Positions 47,008-59,076 of a DNA stretch of 64,000 nt are shown piece by piece. The notes under the pieces are model-generated. The model saw only the letters and a list, made by a program, of their open reading frames with translations. It was not told where the DNA came from and searched no databases. Source of the stretch: Rhizophagus irregularis (Eukaryota > Glomeromycota > Glomeromycetes > Glomerales > Glomeraceae); assembly GCF_026210795.1 (NCBI RefSeq), contig NC_089453.1, forward strand, positions 3,536,275 through 3,600,274. The letters are read 5' to 3'. Both the position numbers and the translations under genes were made by a program. Positions within the stretch are counted from its first letter, which is position 1; each line of letters opens with the position of its first letter.

Positions 47008-47138
47008 AGATACAGCATATATTATTTATGGCGCATACAAGTATTTTTAATATACAGGAATTACTAAAACATAATTTACATTTCTTAGCAGTAGATAAGT
47101 CACTTTATCCCACTCTATTTGTTTGCCGGCTTTGGTAT

Positions 47139-50100
47139 CCCTATAAAAAATATGTATACGGTTTTTATACTGTATATATGTATTTTTGATACAGTTTGCA
47201 TTTTTACATACGGCATATCAGTATAATATATACTGTTCGCAAAATGTGTTTAGTAAAAAATACAATAAAGTATACGGTAAACATACTGTGTGATACGGTA
47301 TATTAAATTCATACGTCTATAATGTATATCATTTCTACTGTATATCAGTATTTTGTATACGGTTCACAAAAATATTGTAAATAAAGGATACGGTATACGT
47401 ATTATTCTACAGTATATTAAAATTCATACGTTTATACCGTATTTTCTACAGATATACACAGGTCAAATAAATAAAAATCAGATTTTTACCCTTTTTAATA
47501 TGGCTGTCTGATTTTTTGGCAATTTTAATATAATATTTCCGATTTTAATAAATATTTTTGATTTTAATATAATATTTCTGATTTTTAACATGAAATTGCC
47601 GATTTTTGGTTATTTGTAATAGGATTTTTCGATTTTAATATATAACATGTGATTATGTATTACGGTTTAATATTTATTTATTAACTTAGATTTTTTTTTT
47701 ATTTCAGTTATAATTATTTTTTTGCCTTAAAAACTTTACTAAAATACTTTTTAAATACTTTATAAAATAGAATTAAAATATTTTTTTTCTTAAATATAAA
47801 TACATTTAAATTAAATAACTCATAATTTAAAATATAAACAAATATTATATTTTTTTTACATATATTTCAAAGTATGGTTTAAGCATTTTGGCTGAAGTAA
47901 ATCTTATTCTTTTAATTAAAAGTAGTTTAGTAAGTTTAAAACTGTTAAGATCATAAAAGTACAGTTAATATTTTTGGAATTATTTACATTTTTTATATTA
48001 TACAGTAGTATTAAGTTACAAATTTTTTTACCTTCAGAGCGTATTTTGAGATCTTTAGCCAAAGTAAATCAACTTCTTATATTAATTGTAAGTTGTTCAG
48101 CAGGTTAAAATCTACTTGGATATTAATTTTCACGAAGGTACAGTTAATACTTGAAGAGTTATTTACAATTTTCACAACAGTACTCATTCACGACTTTTAT
48201 TTTTTTATTTTGTCACTTCAGAGCATATTTTGAGCACTTTATCCAAAGTAAACCAACTTCTTATATTAATTGAAAGTTGTTTAGCATGTCAAAATCTACT
48301 TGAATATTAATTTTCACGAAGGTACAGTTAGTACTTGATGAGTTATTCACGATTTTCACAATGGTACTCATTTACGAATTTTATTTTTTCCGTTTTGTCA
48401 CTTCAGAGCGTATTTTGAGCACTTTAGTCAATGTAAATCGACTTCTTTTATTAATTGAAAATTGTTTAGCATGTCAAAATCTACTTGAATATTAATTTTC
48501 ACGAAGGTACAGTTAATACTTGATGAGTTATTCACGATTTTCACAATGGTACTCATTTACGAATTTTATTTTTTTCCGTTTTGTCACTTCAGAGCGTATT
48601 TTGAGCACTTTAGTCAAAGTAAATCGACTTCTTTTATTAATTGAAAGTTGTTTAGCATGTCATAATCTACTTGGATATTAATTTTTACGAAGGTACAGTT
48701 AATACTTGATGAGTTATTCACGATTTTCACAACAATACTCATTTACGAATTTTATTTTTTTCCGTTTTGTCACTTCAGAGCGTATTTTGAGCACTTTAGT
48801 CAAAGTAAATCGACTTCTTTTATTAATTGAAAGTTGTTCAGCAGGTCAAAAACTACTTGGGTATTAATTTTTACGAAGGTACAGTTAATACTTGATGAGT
48901 TATTCACGATTTTCACAACAGTACTCATTTACGAATTTTATTTTTTTCCGTTTTGTCACTTCAGAGCGTATTTTGAGCACTTTAGTCAAAGTAAATCGAC
49001 TTCTTTTATTAATTGAAAGTTGTTCAGCAGGTCAAAAACTACTTGGATATTAATTTTTACGAAGGTACAGTTAATACTTGATGAGTTATTCACGATTTTC
49101 ACAACGGTACTCATTTACGAATTTTATTTTTTCCATTTTGTTACTTCAGAGCGTATTTTAAGCACTTTAGCCAAAGTAAATCGACTTCTTTTATTAATTA
49201 AAAATTGTTCAGCAGCTTAGAATCTACTTGAATATTTATTTTAATGAAGGCACAGTTAATATTTGTGGAGTTATTAATTTTTTATAATTGTGCGTATTAC
49301 ATTAAATTACAAGTAAATTTATATTCTTAATGTATTTTGTTTAAAATTTAATTATTTAAGATTAGTTTTTTATTTAATATTGCTTAATAAAATATTTTTT
49401 AAATTTTAATTCAATATTACAATATAATTTTTTATAAAAATATATATTTCATAATGTATATACAATTTTTTTGTATAGTGAAAAAACTGAAAAATGTGGT
49501 TAAGAATTGGTAATACGGCTGTAAAAAGTCACAAATCGGACAAATATAGCTAAAATCAGCCAATTTTTATTTATTTGACGTGTGATAGAGTAAGTTTTTC
49601 TACACTTTAAAGCATCAAACAATACTAGTATCTGCTAATATGTACTATCCAAAAACTCACTGATGTAAAATCACAATTATTAAAAAATTCACAAGAATTT
49701 TTGTTAATACTGTTTAATTTTTAAATTCAAAGTCCGATTGATAATACTAAATTCAAAACTCAATTATAAATCATTTTTATAAATTATAATTTAAAAATTA
49801 AGCAGTATTAAGGAAAATTCTTGTGAATTTTTCTTAATACTACTTAATTCTAATTTAACTAATTTAGTATTAAGGTTTTAATTTAAAAATTAAGCAGTAT
49901 CAAGGAAAATTCTTGCGAATTTTTCTTAATACTGCTTAATTCTAATTTAACTAATTTAGTATTAAGGTTTTAATTTAAAAATTAAGCAGTATCAAGGAAA
50001 ATTCTTGCGAATTTTTCTTAATACTGCCTATTGTGCTTAATTCTAATTTAACTAATTTAGTATTAAGGCTTTAATTTAAAAATTAAGCAGTATCAAGGAA

Positions 50101-52830
50101 AATTCTTGCGAATTTTTCTTAATACTGCTTATATCTGCCAATTCGTGAAATTAGCCAAACATAAAGATTTGCACATTTTAACAAGAATTATGTTTCACAA
50201 GCTTAAATTGTATGTGTTACATAATCAGATGATCTAAATCTATCAAAAAATAAAAAAAAAATTTTTTAACGTTTATTCAAAAATAACAATGGCAACTACT
50301 TTCTTTTTCAATCACTTTTCAATCACTTTTCAATCAGATTTTTGTTAGGTGACTTAAAAAAGTTTATAGGCATATACAGCAGGTTTTTTTTAATCAGTAA
50401 GTAAGAAAACAAATATTAATAATTTTTATTAATAAGAAAAATCTTTTTTCATTTATTTTTAACCTTATTTCCTTCTTTTTTTTGTAAAAATATATACAAA
50501 ATAAAAATGTAAGTTATGATTTAGAGTTTTTGAGATGTTTTTTTTTTGTTTTTTACTATACTAATTTTATTCTACTTGTTAATTACTTTTTAAAATTGAT
50601 TTTATTAATTTATTTAATTTAAAACAGAAATGGCAAATAAAAACTTGTTAAGTAAAGTAAAAAGAGCCCAATAATACCTGTAAAGATCATCTTTTGGTAA
50701 GAATTATAATTTTAAAAATTTTTGTGTCAGAGTTTTATTCAATTAACAAAATCGTTAATATCTCGGCGTACATGTATGCTAAACACATATATTTATATTC
50801 ATATGAAAGCCCAGAATCTACTCTACCTGAACGAAAAAAGATTATTCAAATCGAATTACTAGATGTGAAGTTATTAACGATCAAAGTCAAAGGTTAAAAA
50901 TAAATATATTGAACGTAATTATTCAGCAACTTGTGATCCAATTCATATGATATTTGGTTTATGGATAGCTCTTGATTACCTCTTTCTAATGAATATAAAT
51001 TCATTCGTCTAGCACATATATACGTTAAGTTATTCAATATTTTGTCATGACAATTATATTTAAATTTTTTAATTTTAATGATATTATTAAAAAAATCAAA
51101 AAATAATATAATCAAATCAATTTTATTTATATCAGCGGTGTGAATCTATCATTTTCATGTAAATTGTATTAGCATTTTCTTAATAAAGTTAGTTTTTTGA
51201 ATATAAAAACTTAATTCCATAAATCAGTCCATATGTTAATTCTAATTTAACTAATTTAGTAGTATTAAGGCTTTAATTTAAAAATTAAGCAGTATCAAGG
51301 AAAATTCTTGCGAATTTTTCTTAATACTGCTTAATTCTAATTTAACTAATTTAATATTAAAGCTTTAATTTAAAAATTAAGCAATATCAAAGAAAATTCT
51401 CACAAATTTTTCTTAATTCTAATTTAGCTAATTTAGTATTAAGGCTTTAATTTAAAAATTAAGCAGTATTAAGAAAAATTTTTACAAATTTTCTTATTAA
51501 AAAAAAAGAACTTTTAAATTACTAATTAAACTTTAAAAACAATCTGTATGATTTAAATTTTAAAAAAAATACTTCTGCTTTTTAATTTTCGCATTTCTAC
51601 ATTTAACCAATTAAAATTCAGCTGATCGCCGATCACATGCATTAATAACACGTTATTGTTTATTTTTTGTTTATTTTTTCAAAAATATTCTTTTCTCTTC
51701 TTTTTTTTAGAAAAAAAAAGACAATAAAAATGAATACCAAAATTATTTTAACATATAATAATAAAAATTAAATAAAAAACTTATTTTGATAATATATAAT
51801 ATATATATTTGTACCAAACTACTAGTTATACAAAAAGTGATATGCACGTATATCAATTAACAATTACTTTCACTAATATCTCTCTGGAATTGTAATGGTG
51901 AGTTTTAACTAAACAACTATATGTACACCGTTTTATGTTTTTATTTTTATATTAATATTATATGTTAACATATATTAATTATATTTTTTTTACTTTTATG
52001 TATTTTATTTAATTTTTTTAATATATTACTAACATTACTACTATCGTTTTATTACTTTTTTATATCTAACTAATATATTAATAATATTACTAACTTTTTA
52101 TTATTTCTTTTTTATATTTAAAATAATGATAATATTACTAATTAAATTTCTTTTTTTTACTAACCTTTTATTATTCCTTTTTTATATTTAAAATAATGAT
52201 AATATTACTAATTAAATTTCTTTTTTTTTACGAACCTTTTATTATTCCTTTTTTATATTTAAAATAATGATAATATTACTAATTAAATTTCTTTTTTTTT
52301 GTTTATATTTTGCTAATATTATTTTTTTTACAAATAGTATATTATTTTATACTAGTTTTTTATTTATATTATTTATAAAAAAATATTTGTATATTTAATA
52401 TTATTTAATAAATTGATTATAAATGCATTTTAAATTCTGTTTACAAATATAAAATATACGATTTAATTGAATAATATATACTATTTATCAGTACAAAATA
52501 TGCAGTTTAAACTGGAAAAAAGTACTGTTTATCAGTATAAAATATACGGTTTATCCTGGAAAAGTATACTGTTCGCAATATAAAATATAAAACAATATAC
52601 TGTTTATTAGTATAAAACATACGGTTTTTCTACTGTTTACAAGTATAAAACATACGGGTGAAACTGGAAAAATATACTATATGCAAACCGTATATATGAT
52701 ACGGTGTGCAGAATACCGAATATATACAGTATGTGAAAATACTGTAATTATACGGTAATAATACTATAAATATACTGTTCGCAAAATACGAAAATACAGT
52801 ATACTAACCGTATATATATTTTTTATAGGG
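47139..52830. mobile_element. Large terminal-inverted-repeat element without transposase, copy B (5692 bp)
   Basis: The ends are the same as copy A (CCCTATAAAAAATATGTATA, and TATATTTTTTATAGGG at the right). GTAT lies immediately on both sides (47135-47138 and 52831-52834); the second F-box copy shows the uninterrupted order of the site. Compared with copy A it has one more 186-bp unit, fewer 91-bp palindromic units, and a short triplication near 52140-52290 (TATTCCTTTTTTATATTT). No transposase frame was found. The frame at 50694-50897 is open here but stopped in copy A, so it is unlikely to be coding. Confidence 0.85.
47457..49584. mobile_element. Nested CACTA-like insertion inside copy B
   Basis: ATA flanks both ends (47454-47456 and 49585-49587), and the ends match those in copy A. 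The length is 2128 bp against 1943 bp in copy A, a difference of one tandem unit. The array at about 47880-49270 has 8 units of about 186 bp. Confidence 0.7.
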
Positions 52831-53689
52831 GTATAGATGCAGTGCTCCCATTTTATGGAAACATGTTAAGCTAAAGGAAAAAGGTAAGAAAAATTACTGG
52901 CAACTGAATCGAACCCAATTGGAAAATTTTATAAAAATAGTGCATAAAAGACAAAAACCAATTTATAGTTCAAGTATAACACATCGTAAAATTTCATATT
53001 ACCATTCACTTTTAGATAAAAAAATCAAAGACATTGTGAGTTTATGTCCAAATATAATCCATTTGAATTTTAAAAGAAGTACAGGTTTTTCTGATAAAGC
53101 ACTAATTCTGATAGTAGAAGCATACCCTAATTTAAGATATCTTAATTTATGTAATTATGCAAATATTAATACCATTTTTTCTCAAAAAATAACTGATAAA
53201 GGTCTGTTTGCTTTAGCAAATACATGCTGTAAATTAGAATATCTAAATATTTATCTGCATGCAGAATTTACTGAAACATCAATCTGTAATATTATTCATT
53301 CTTGCCTAAGGCTTCAACATCTTGACCTTAGCTATTGTGAAGTTACTAATGAGATTATCAAGGAAATTGCTTATTCATGTCTTAATTTAAAATACCTTAA
53401 TCTGGATGAATGTAATAATATTAGTAAAGAAGCTATAAATCAGCTCGTTTCACTTAATCCAAATATCCATGTTGAGAATTTTGAGAATACTATAATGCCA
53501 GCCTCTTTTGATGTCCCAGATAGGATGTATGTACTCGCAAGGCGTCTGGAAATGCCATTTGATGCATTAAGAAATGTTGCATCTTTAGATAATTATATTA
53601 ACGATGAATTAATAAAGAGATTAAACATTGTGAGTGACTTTACACTAGAACTACATGCCTCTAATACTCACGATCAACCTTGAAGTGGT

Positions 53690-54135
53690 GAATAGATGTC
53701 TATTTTTTATATTTGAATATTATATGCCATAATAAAATGGTATTTGTGAATTGTGTAGTCGAAGAAAATATCCTTATTGAGGTATCAATTGATACGTGCA
53801 CTAATATAAATTGCATTAGCCAAAAACATATTGGTGAATTAGGAATTACATATCCCAGTGAAAGCAATAGCATTATAACTCCAGATGCATCCTATTCTAC
53901 ATTAGAAAAAGTCAATCTGCATATTGGTTTTGAAGATGGTGAAAAGCATAAAAGCACATTTGTTGAATTTATAGTTCTTGGATCAGATTGGCCTGATTAT
54001 TTTTCTGACTTAGTATTGGGAATACTATGGTTATGAGAAAATGGTGCAACTTTGGATATATGCAATTTAAAACTATTATTAGATGATAATTTTGCGATCC
54101 TATTCAAAAAAGTAAAATATGAACCTAATGCAGAA
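53690..54135 (+). pseudogene. Second retropepsin-like copy, active site lost
   Basis: Aligned with 47-484, it keeps CISQKHIGELGITYP, KVNLHIGFEDGEKHKST and FIVLGSDW. The catalytic DTG has become DTC, and the Arg codon CGA after LWL is TGA (54034-54036). The frame would otherwise continue to NLKLLLDDNFAILFKK. It starts seven bases after the stop codon of the F-box gene, in the same orientation, and is followed by a second F-box copy. It cannot be an active protease. Confidence 0.75.
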
Positions 54136-54209
54136 TAATGATTATCCGAAGCAGTAATCATCAATATGCGTAATTTTATTTTTTGTTAAAGATATAGCAT
54201 ATGTTATTT

Positions 54210-55126
54210 ATAGCGCATTTGGATGTTATAAATTTACCAGAATTATTAGAGCGGATTCTATATTTCCTAGTGATAGATAAGTCACTATATTCCGCTCTAT
54301 TTGTTTTTCGATTATGATACAGATGCGGTGTCCCTATTTTATGGAAACGTATCGAGCTAAAGTGGGAAAATAAATGTCACTCTCCATTGAAAAAATTTAT
54401 GAAAATATGTAGTACAAAAAAGACAAAAGCCAGTTTATAGCTCAAATTTAACTCATCTAAAAATTTCAAACTACCATCCACTTTCAGATAAAAAATTGAA
54501 TGGTATTGCGCATTTATTTCCAAATATAGTCCATTTAAATTTAAATTTTGGCACAGGATTTAGCGATAAAACACTAAATTGAGTAGTTAGCATATTTAAT
54601 CTGAAGTATCTCAATTTGCAAAAGAGTAAGTACGAATGCTTTAATGGTGGGAAAGTGACTGATAAAGGTCATGTGCAATTGCGCGGTCGTATATAAACTA
54701 GAATATCTAAATATTTCTTGTAATACAGAGATTATTGGGATATCGATTTGTAATATTATCCATTCTTGCCCAAGACTTCAACATCTTGAATTTAGCTATT
54801 GCGAATTTACTAATAAGATTATCAAAGAAATTGCTAGTTCGTGTCTTAATTTAAAGTATCTTAAATTGGAAGGGTGTGATGTTAGCAAAAAAGCCATAGG
54901 TCAGCTCGTTTCACTTAATCCAAATTTTCATGTTGAGAATTTCATGTGTACTATAACACCACCCTCTCTTTGTGAATATCCTGAAATGTATGTAATGTCA
55001 AGGAGACTGAGAATATCAGTTGATGCATCAAGAGATATTAAGTCCATACATGAATATGTTAATGATGAACTGAAAAGAATGGAGGATGATTTGATCTGGA
55101 ATACTGATCATCAATCCGGGCAATGA
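54210..55126 (+). pseudogene. Second F-box/LRR copy, start codon lost
   Basis: The start aligned with ATG of the first copy is ATA here (54210-54212). The F-box reads LPELLERILYFLVIDKSLYS and ALFVFRL, then TGA where the first copy has Trp, then YRCGVPILWKRIELK. The middle is frameshifted. The LRR part from about 54690 to 55126 is open ([40 protein letters not shown]). It is a decayed tandem paralogue of the gene at 47028. Confidence 0.75.
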
Positions 55127-55408
55127 TCATCAGCTCAGAAGATTTTTTTTGTTTGAAGATATAATATATAATAAGCATTATTTATGGCGTAAACTTTAAA
55201 TTGGATATACCGGCAACCTAACAGACGATTATCAAGAATAGAATACTAGCCGATGGTAGTCTACCGATCTAATTAATCTGGAGTAGTGATCGCCAGTTCA
55301 GAAGATTTTTTTTTGCTGAGCCACAATGCATGTACTCCTGTGTAATAGAAACAAGCAATAATTAACCTATTTTTCTGATTGAAAATATTTAATCAATCTA
55401 CTAGCAAA
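55127..55408. repeat. Direct repeat flanking the following pseudogene
   Basis: CCAGTTCAGAAGATTTTTTT, then TTGCTGAGCCACAATGCATG (about 55289-55345) matches 56096-56148, which covers the 3' end of the next gene. A shorter match lies at 55127-55150. This may be the tail of a deleted upstream copy. Confidence 0.55.
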
Positions 55409-56119
55409 ATGTCAGATGACGAGATAGATACCAAGATAGAAGCCAAAAAATATGGATTGAGATATGAATGGGATAATGAAGGGAATTCTGGATTATTTAT
55501 ACCAGAGTGGAAAGGATGGGATGATCTTTTTTGTGAAATCAAAATCTATTGAAACACAAAGGCAGTTAGGCATTGGAAAAAGAAAGCGCTTAAGCAATTT
55601 GTATATAGTCTGCCCAATGTAAGAAATCCATCATCATTATTTTATATATTTATACATTCTGATGCTTTCTATCTTCCACATATTTTGAGTCTAATAGAAT
55701 TACCATATTATTCACATAAATTTTGATGAGAAATATGGCTGGAGGGTATTGAGAAACCCCGATGTAGATTGCTTATTCAAGGTGAAAAATCAATAGTGGA
55801 TTACTGTTTAAAGGCAAAAAAATGTAATAATATTGTCAAACTCTGTAAAGATCATTTTAGAAGTGAATTCTATAGTGGATTAACATGAGAAAATATGAGA
55901 TGTATTGCAAAAAATGTTTATTATCGTGAATTGGTAGAAATGCTTATTCAGGTGAAAAAAGAATCGGTGACTGGTATTATAACTGGGTTTAAAGATTATA
56001 TTAGTCAGTCCAGTATTGCTAATCTGAATGGGGTACAATACTTATTGAGAGGTATACATTGGATAACTAACCTGAGCAAAGTCCAGAGCAGTGATCACCA
56101 GCTCGGAAGAATTTGCTGA
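55409..56119 (+). pseudogene. Unrecognised protein gene with only TGA stops
   Basis: The reading from ATG 55409 (SDDEIDTKIEAKKYGLRYEW) stays in one frame to the stop at 56119 and includes EIWLEGIEKPRCRLLIQGEK and KKCNNIVKLCKDHFRSEF. It is interrupted by TGA codons near 55549, 55724 and 55885. I do not recognise the family. The constant frame and the all-TGA stops suggest decay by point changes and not by indels. It could be a substrate-recognition protein like its F-box neighbours, but nothing shows that. Confidence 0.45.
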
Positions 56120-56658
56120 GCCTCAATACATGTACTCATGTGCGACAAAAATAGGTGATCATTAGACAGAGCTCGTGTAACATTAATCTTGCATATACAT
56201 TCAAAAAGAAAATATATTAACCTTTATTCTTTATTTTTTCCAAATAAACATGAGAAAAATATGAAAGAGCGTCTAGTTGCAACACAGGACTTACCCTACA
56301 AGTAAATAGTGCTGGTAAAAGCATATGTTATGAAAGGCTGAGGGACTTGCAATTCTGAGATTGCCAGGCGTAAAACTAACTATATGTCTTTTCGGTAGAT
56401 CTCCATGTGAAAAAGGTATGAGATTCCATTTGCATGTGCTTTCATAGAGCTCTTGGCATCAGACAACAATGCTAATAATGTCTCATACCTCCTTAACTTT
56501 TTCCCAACAAGAATGGTATGTGAAAGTTCAGCCAACTTTCTGCAAAAAACATTTCCGTAAAAAATAACGCAAAATAAGGTATGTACAGTATATGTTCTTT
56601 AATGCGAGTGGGCCAAGCAATTTTCTCACTATTGGATTCTTGCATTTAGGAGTCGAAA
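56120..56658. other. Intergenic stretch
   Basis: No gene recognised. It leads into the short Crinkler-like N-domain gene. Confidence 0.4.
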
Positions 56659-56957
56659 TGGACGATAATAACATTACTATCAATTGTCTTATCGTTCCTA
56701 TAGGCAAACTTATGAATATTCCATGCATTAAAGTAATGCAATCAATTACAATTCGCAGAGGTGATCGTTATAGTGATCTCGAGACTGCAATTCAAAGTAG
56801 ATTGGGGGCACTATTTAATAAAATCCCTCTCAAAATTTGTATAATTCGAGCCGGAAGCGTTATTGAAATGGAAATGGACATGCATGAGGATTTTATTGAT
56901 ATTTTTACTGAGGAACCTAAAGCAGAGCACTTCCATTTCACTGTTTACCCCAAATAA
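56659..56957 (+). CDS. Short Crinkler-type ubiquitin-like N-domain protein (about 98 aa)
   Basis: From ATG 56659 it reads MDDNNITINCLIVPIGKL and ends with IFTEEPKAEHFHFTVYPK, which resembles the end of the Crinkler N-domain (IHFIIVEPP in the gene at 61447). There the Crinklers have an intron and then the NTPase; here a stop codon follows. An in-frame ATG at 56592 would add 22 residues, but the later ATG fits the family start. It may be a free N-domain or a truncated Crinkler. Confidence 0.5.
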
Positions 56958-57232
56958 TTTTCTGTATCATGTAGCGATATATTCGCAATTTTTATGTAAT
57001 GTAGGCCGGCTTGGTCCCTCTGGGACCCTTCCGGCAAGGTTTTTTTATTTTTTAAATAAAGCATATATTATGTTCTTTTCGTAAATCTTGAAAAATGTCA
57101 CGTGTAATGATGTAATGCCTGTGCGACATAAAAACATATATTAGCGCTTGTTTTTCCCATCCCAGAATTTTATCTCACTCCGGAAAGTAACACTATTTTT
57201 TTGTCCGAGCCTAATAACCATATAAAAGCGCT

Positions 57233-58344
57233 ATGTCTGAAACTAGTACACCTTATACTCCAGCTTCCACCTCAACTTCTGTTGCTGGAAATGAGACGGT
57301 CGCTCTGGCGGATGAAATTAAAAAATATAAAACGGAGGCTCTTATCGACTTCTTACGTAAGGAGGAAGACTTGGGTCTTAACGACGATGACTTTGAGATA
57401 ATTCGCAAGCGAAAAATAATGGGTCGTGACTTCCTTAAGACGAGCAAAGAAGAGTTTGAACATTGTGGGTTGGAAATGGGACCGGCGAAAAGACTCGCGG
57501 ACTTCGCTAAGGAGTGTAAGGATAAAAAATTAAAAGCGTTCTCGTCGTACCTCAGTTTGAGTGAGGTGTTAGCGGAATATGGTCTTGACTCCGATGGTAT
57601 AGATTCTATCCCGCTCTTTTCTCCCCCAACATATGAAATTCAAGATAGCAATAAAGTAGCGTTGCATGGAAGAGATTTTGGGCAGTACGGAACTTTACAG
57701 CCAGACAGCTTGGAGGCTATGCGAAATGAATATGTCGTAGCGCTTCTTCACGCTTCCATCCATATCGTCATGGATATAACAGACAAGGAGCTTAGCATGC
57801 GTCCTCAGTATGGAATAGTTGGTGAAGAAAGCCGAGGCCGGGTCGATTTTGCAATAAAGGTAAAATTTTTTTGTTATTCCAGCTATACTCGCAATTATGT
57901 TAACTTACCACTAACACGAACTATGGAATATATGGATAGGAGGCTGAAGACCTTATCTGTATCACGGAGGATAAACAACATAAGGTTCCTGTAGGCATCG
58001 CTCAGAATATCAAACAGCTTAAGAGCGCATGCGAGACGAACAAGAGAAAGAGAAAGCGGGGCGATGATGATTTCGATTACCTCTATGGTATTGTCACAAC
58101 AGGTCGGGACTGGCATTTCCTTTTATATAGCCCCGGAAAAATATATAAGGCAAGTGATACTGCGTATTCGATCGAATTTATAAAGAAGGCTTTAGACCCA
58201 AACTCAGAGGAATACCAGTCATTGTGTAAGAATGTGAGAAAGGTTTTGGGCATTATTGTGGGTTTGTTAAAAGATAGGGCATGTGCGGAAGAAGAGCCAG
58301 AAAGGAAGAGGGTTAGAATAGAGGGTTATCGTTCAAAAAAATAA
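57233..58344 (+). CDS. SAM-domain protein with PD-(D/E)xK-like core, two exons, 343 aa
   Basis: Exons 57233-57859 and 57940-58344 join in phase 0 across an 80-base GT-AG intron. The N-terminal 25 residues are Ser/Thr-rich. Residues about 30-90 form a SAM-like helical domain (YKTEALIDFLRKEED, then GRDFLKTSKEEFEHCGLEMG). The second half has RPQYGIVGEESRGRVDFAIK with Asp205, and exon 2 opens with EAEDLICITEDKQHKVPVGI, giving Glu219-x-Lys221, a good PD-(D/E)xK pattern. The C-terminus is basic (KRKRVRIEGYRSKK is the approximate tail). SAM domains mediate protein or RNA contacts. Activity as a nuclease is inferred. The family is familiar from Rhizophagus. The gene is intact and lies close to two Crinkler-type genes. 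Confidence 0.85.
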
Positions 58345-59076
58345 TTAGCCGTAATTAGCACATCATGTATCCCGGGCAAAGTCCCGAACATTTGTATTTA
58401 TTTTTCGCATGAATTAATAAAAAATTTTCTTGGCAATTTTCCGGGACATAATGTCTCGGAAATTTCTTGGCAAAAGTGATCAATTGTTCACGCGCACGTG
58501 ATTTTTTTTATTTGAAATTTTGCCGAAAAAAGATGCACAGTCGCCGTTCAGATTGTCTTCACTATCTCACAAAAAAGCAAACATGACGATATAGATAATA
58601 TATGGGGGTAATAATAACAGATGCGGAAAAATGATATTTCATGGAATGAACGCTAGACAGTGAAGTGAAACCGTCGTTCGAGTTATCGAACCCCTTATTT
58701 GCGTACTAAGATGAAGATATGGAAGACAAGGCGGAGAGAGTCCTTTGTCATATTATATCGCTACTGGAAGAGGCGCAGAAGCCGGTGATACCTTCACAAA
58801 GTGGGAGGGATCAAGAGAAATAAAAAGGGTAAGGTCAACGGGCGATCTTGCGGAAAATTGAATTAGGATCTGGATTTTGTCAACATATGAATGTACACTA
58901 TTTAGCATAGAACTGGCATGTATCACGGGTTTGCATTGTATTTATTTTTTGTCGCATGTATTAATAAAAAATTCGCAATGCAATATTTCTAGCTCATAAA
59001 TTTTTTTTACTTTATTAAACATGCATGATATTGAATAAAATAAAGATTCTATTAATCGAATGATCAATAGTATTTA
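58345..59076. other. Intergenic stretch between two convergent intact genes
   Basis: A 34-codon frame at 58719-58823 (MEDKAERVLCHIISLLEEAQ) could be a remnant or a small peptide; nothing supports expression. Both neighbouring genes end here. AATAAAA and AATAAAAT motifs near 58417-58425, 58969 and 59035 could serve polyadenylation. Confidence 0.4.

Larger units (their letters stand above)
47028..53683 (+). pseudogene. F-box/LRR protein gene cut in the F-box by the large inverted-repeat element
   Basis: The first part (ATG 47028 to 47138) encodes NIQELLKHNLHFLAVDKSLY and PTLFVCRLWY, the first half of an F-box-like motif. The element follows, and the frame resumes at 52832-52834 with Tyr then [19 protein letters not shown] and runs open to the stop at 53683. 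Removing the element and one copy of the GTAT duplication would leave one uninterrupted frame of about 319 residues. The rest is leucine-rich repeats of about 26 residues ([46 protein letters not shown]). F-box/LRR proteins recruit substrates to SCF ubiquitin ligases. Both halves remain open, so the insertion looks recent. Confidence 0.85.

Noticed and set aside
14639-51115. Conserved 73-codon frames in both large elements as a gene
   Set aside because: The conservation covers non-coding parts equally, and the composition is plain AT-rich sequence; it reflects recent copying only.
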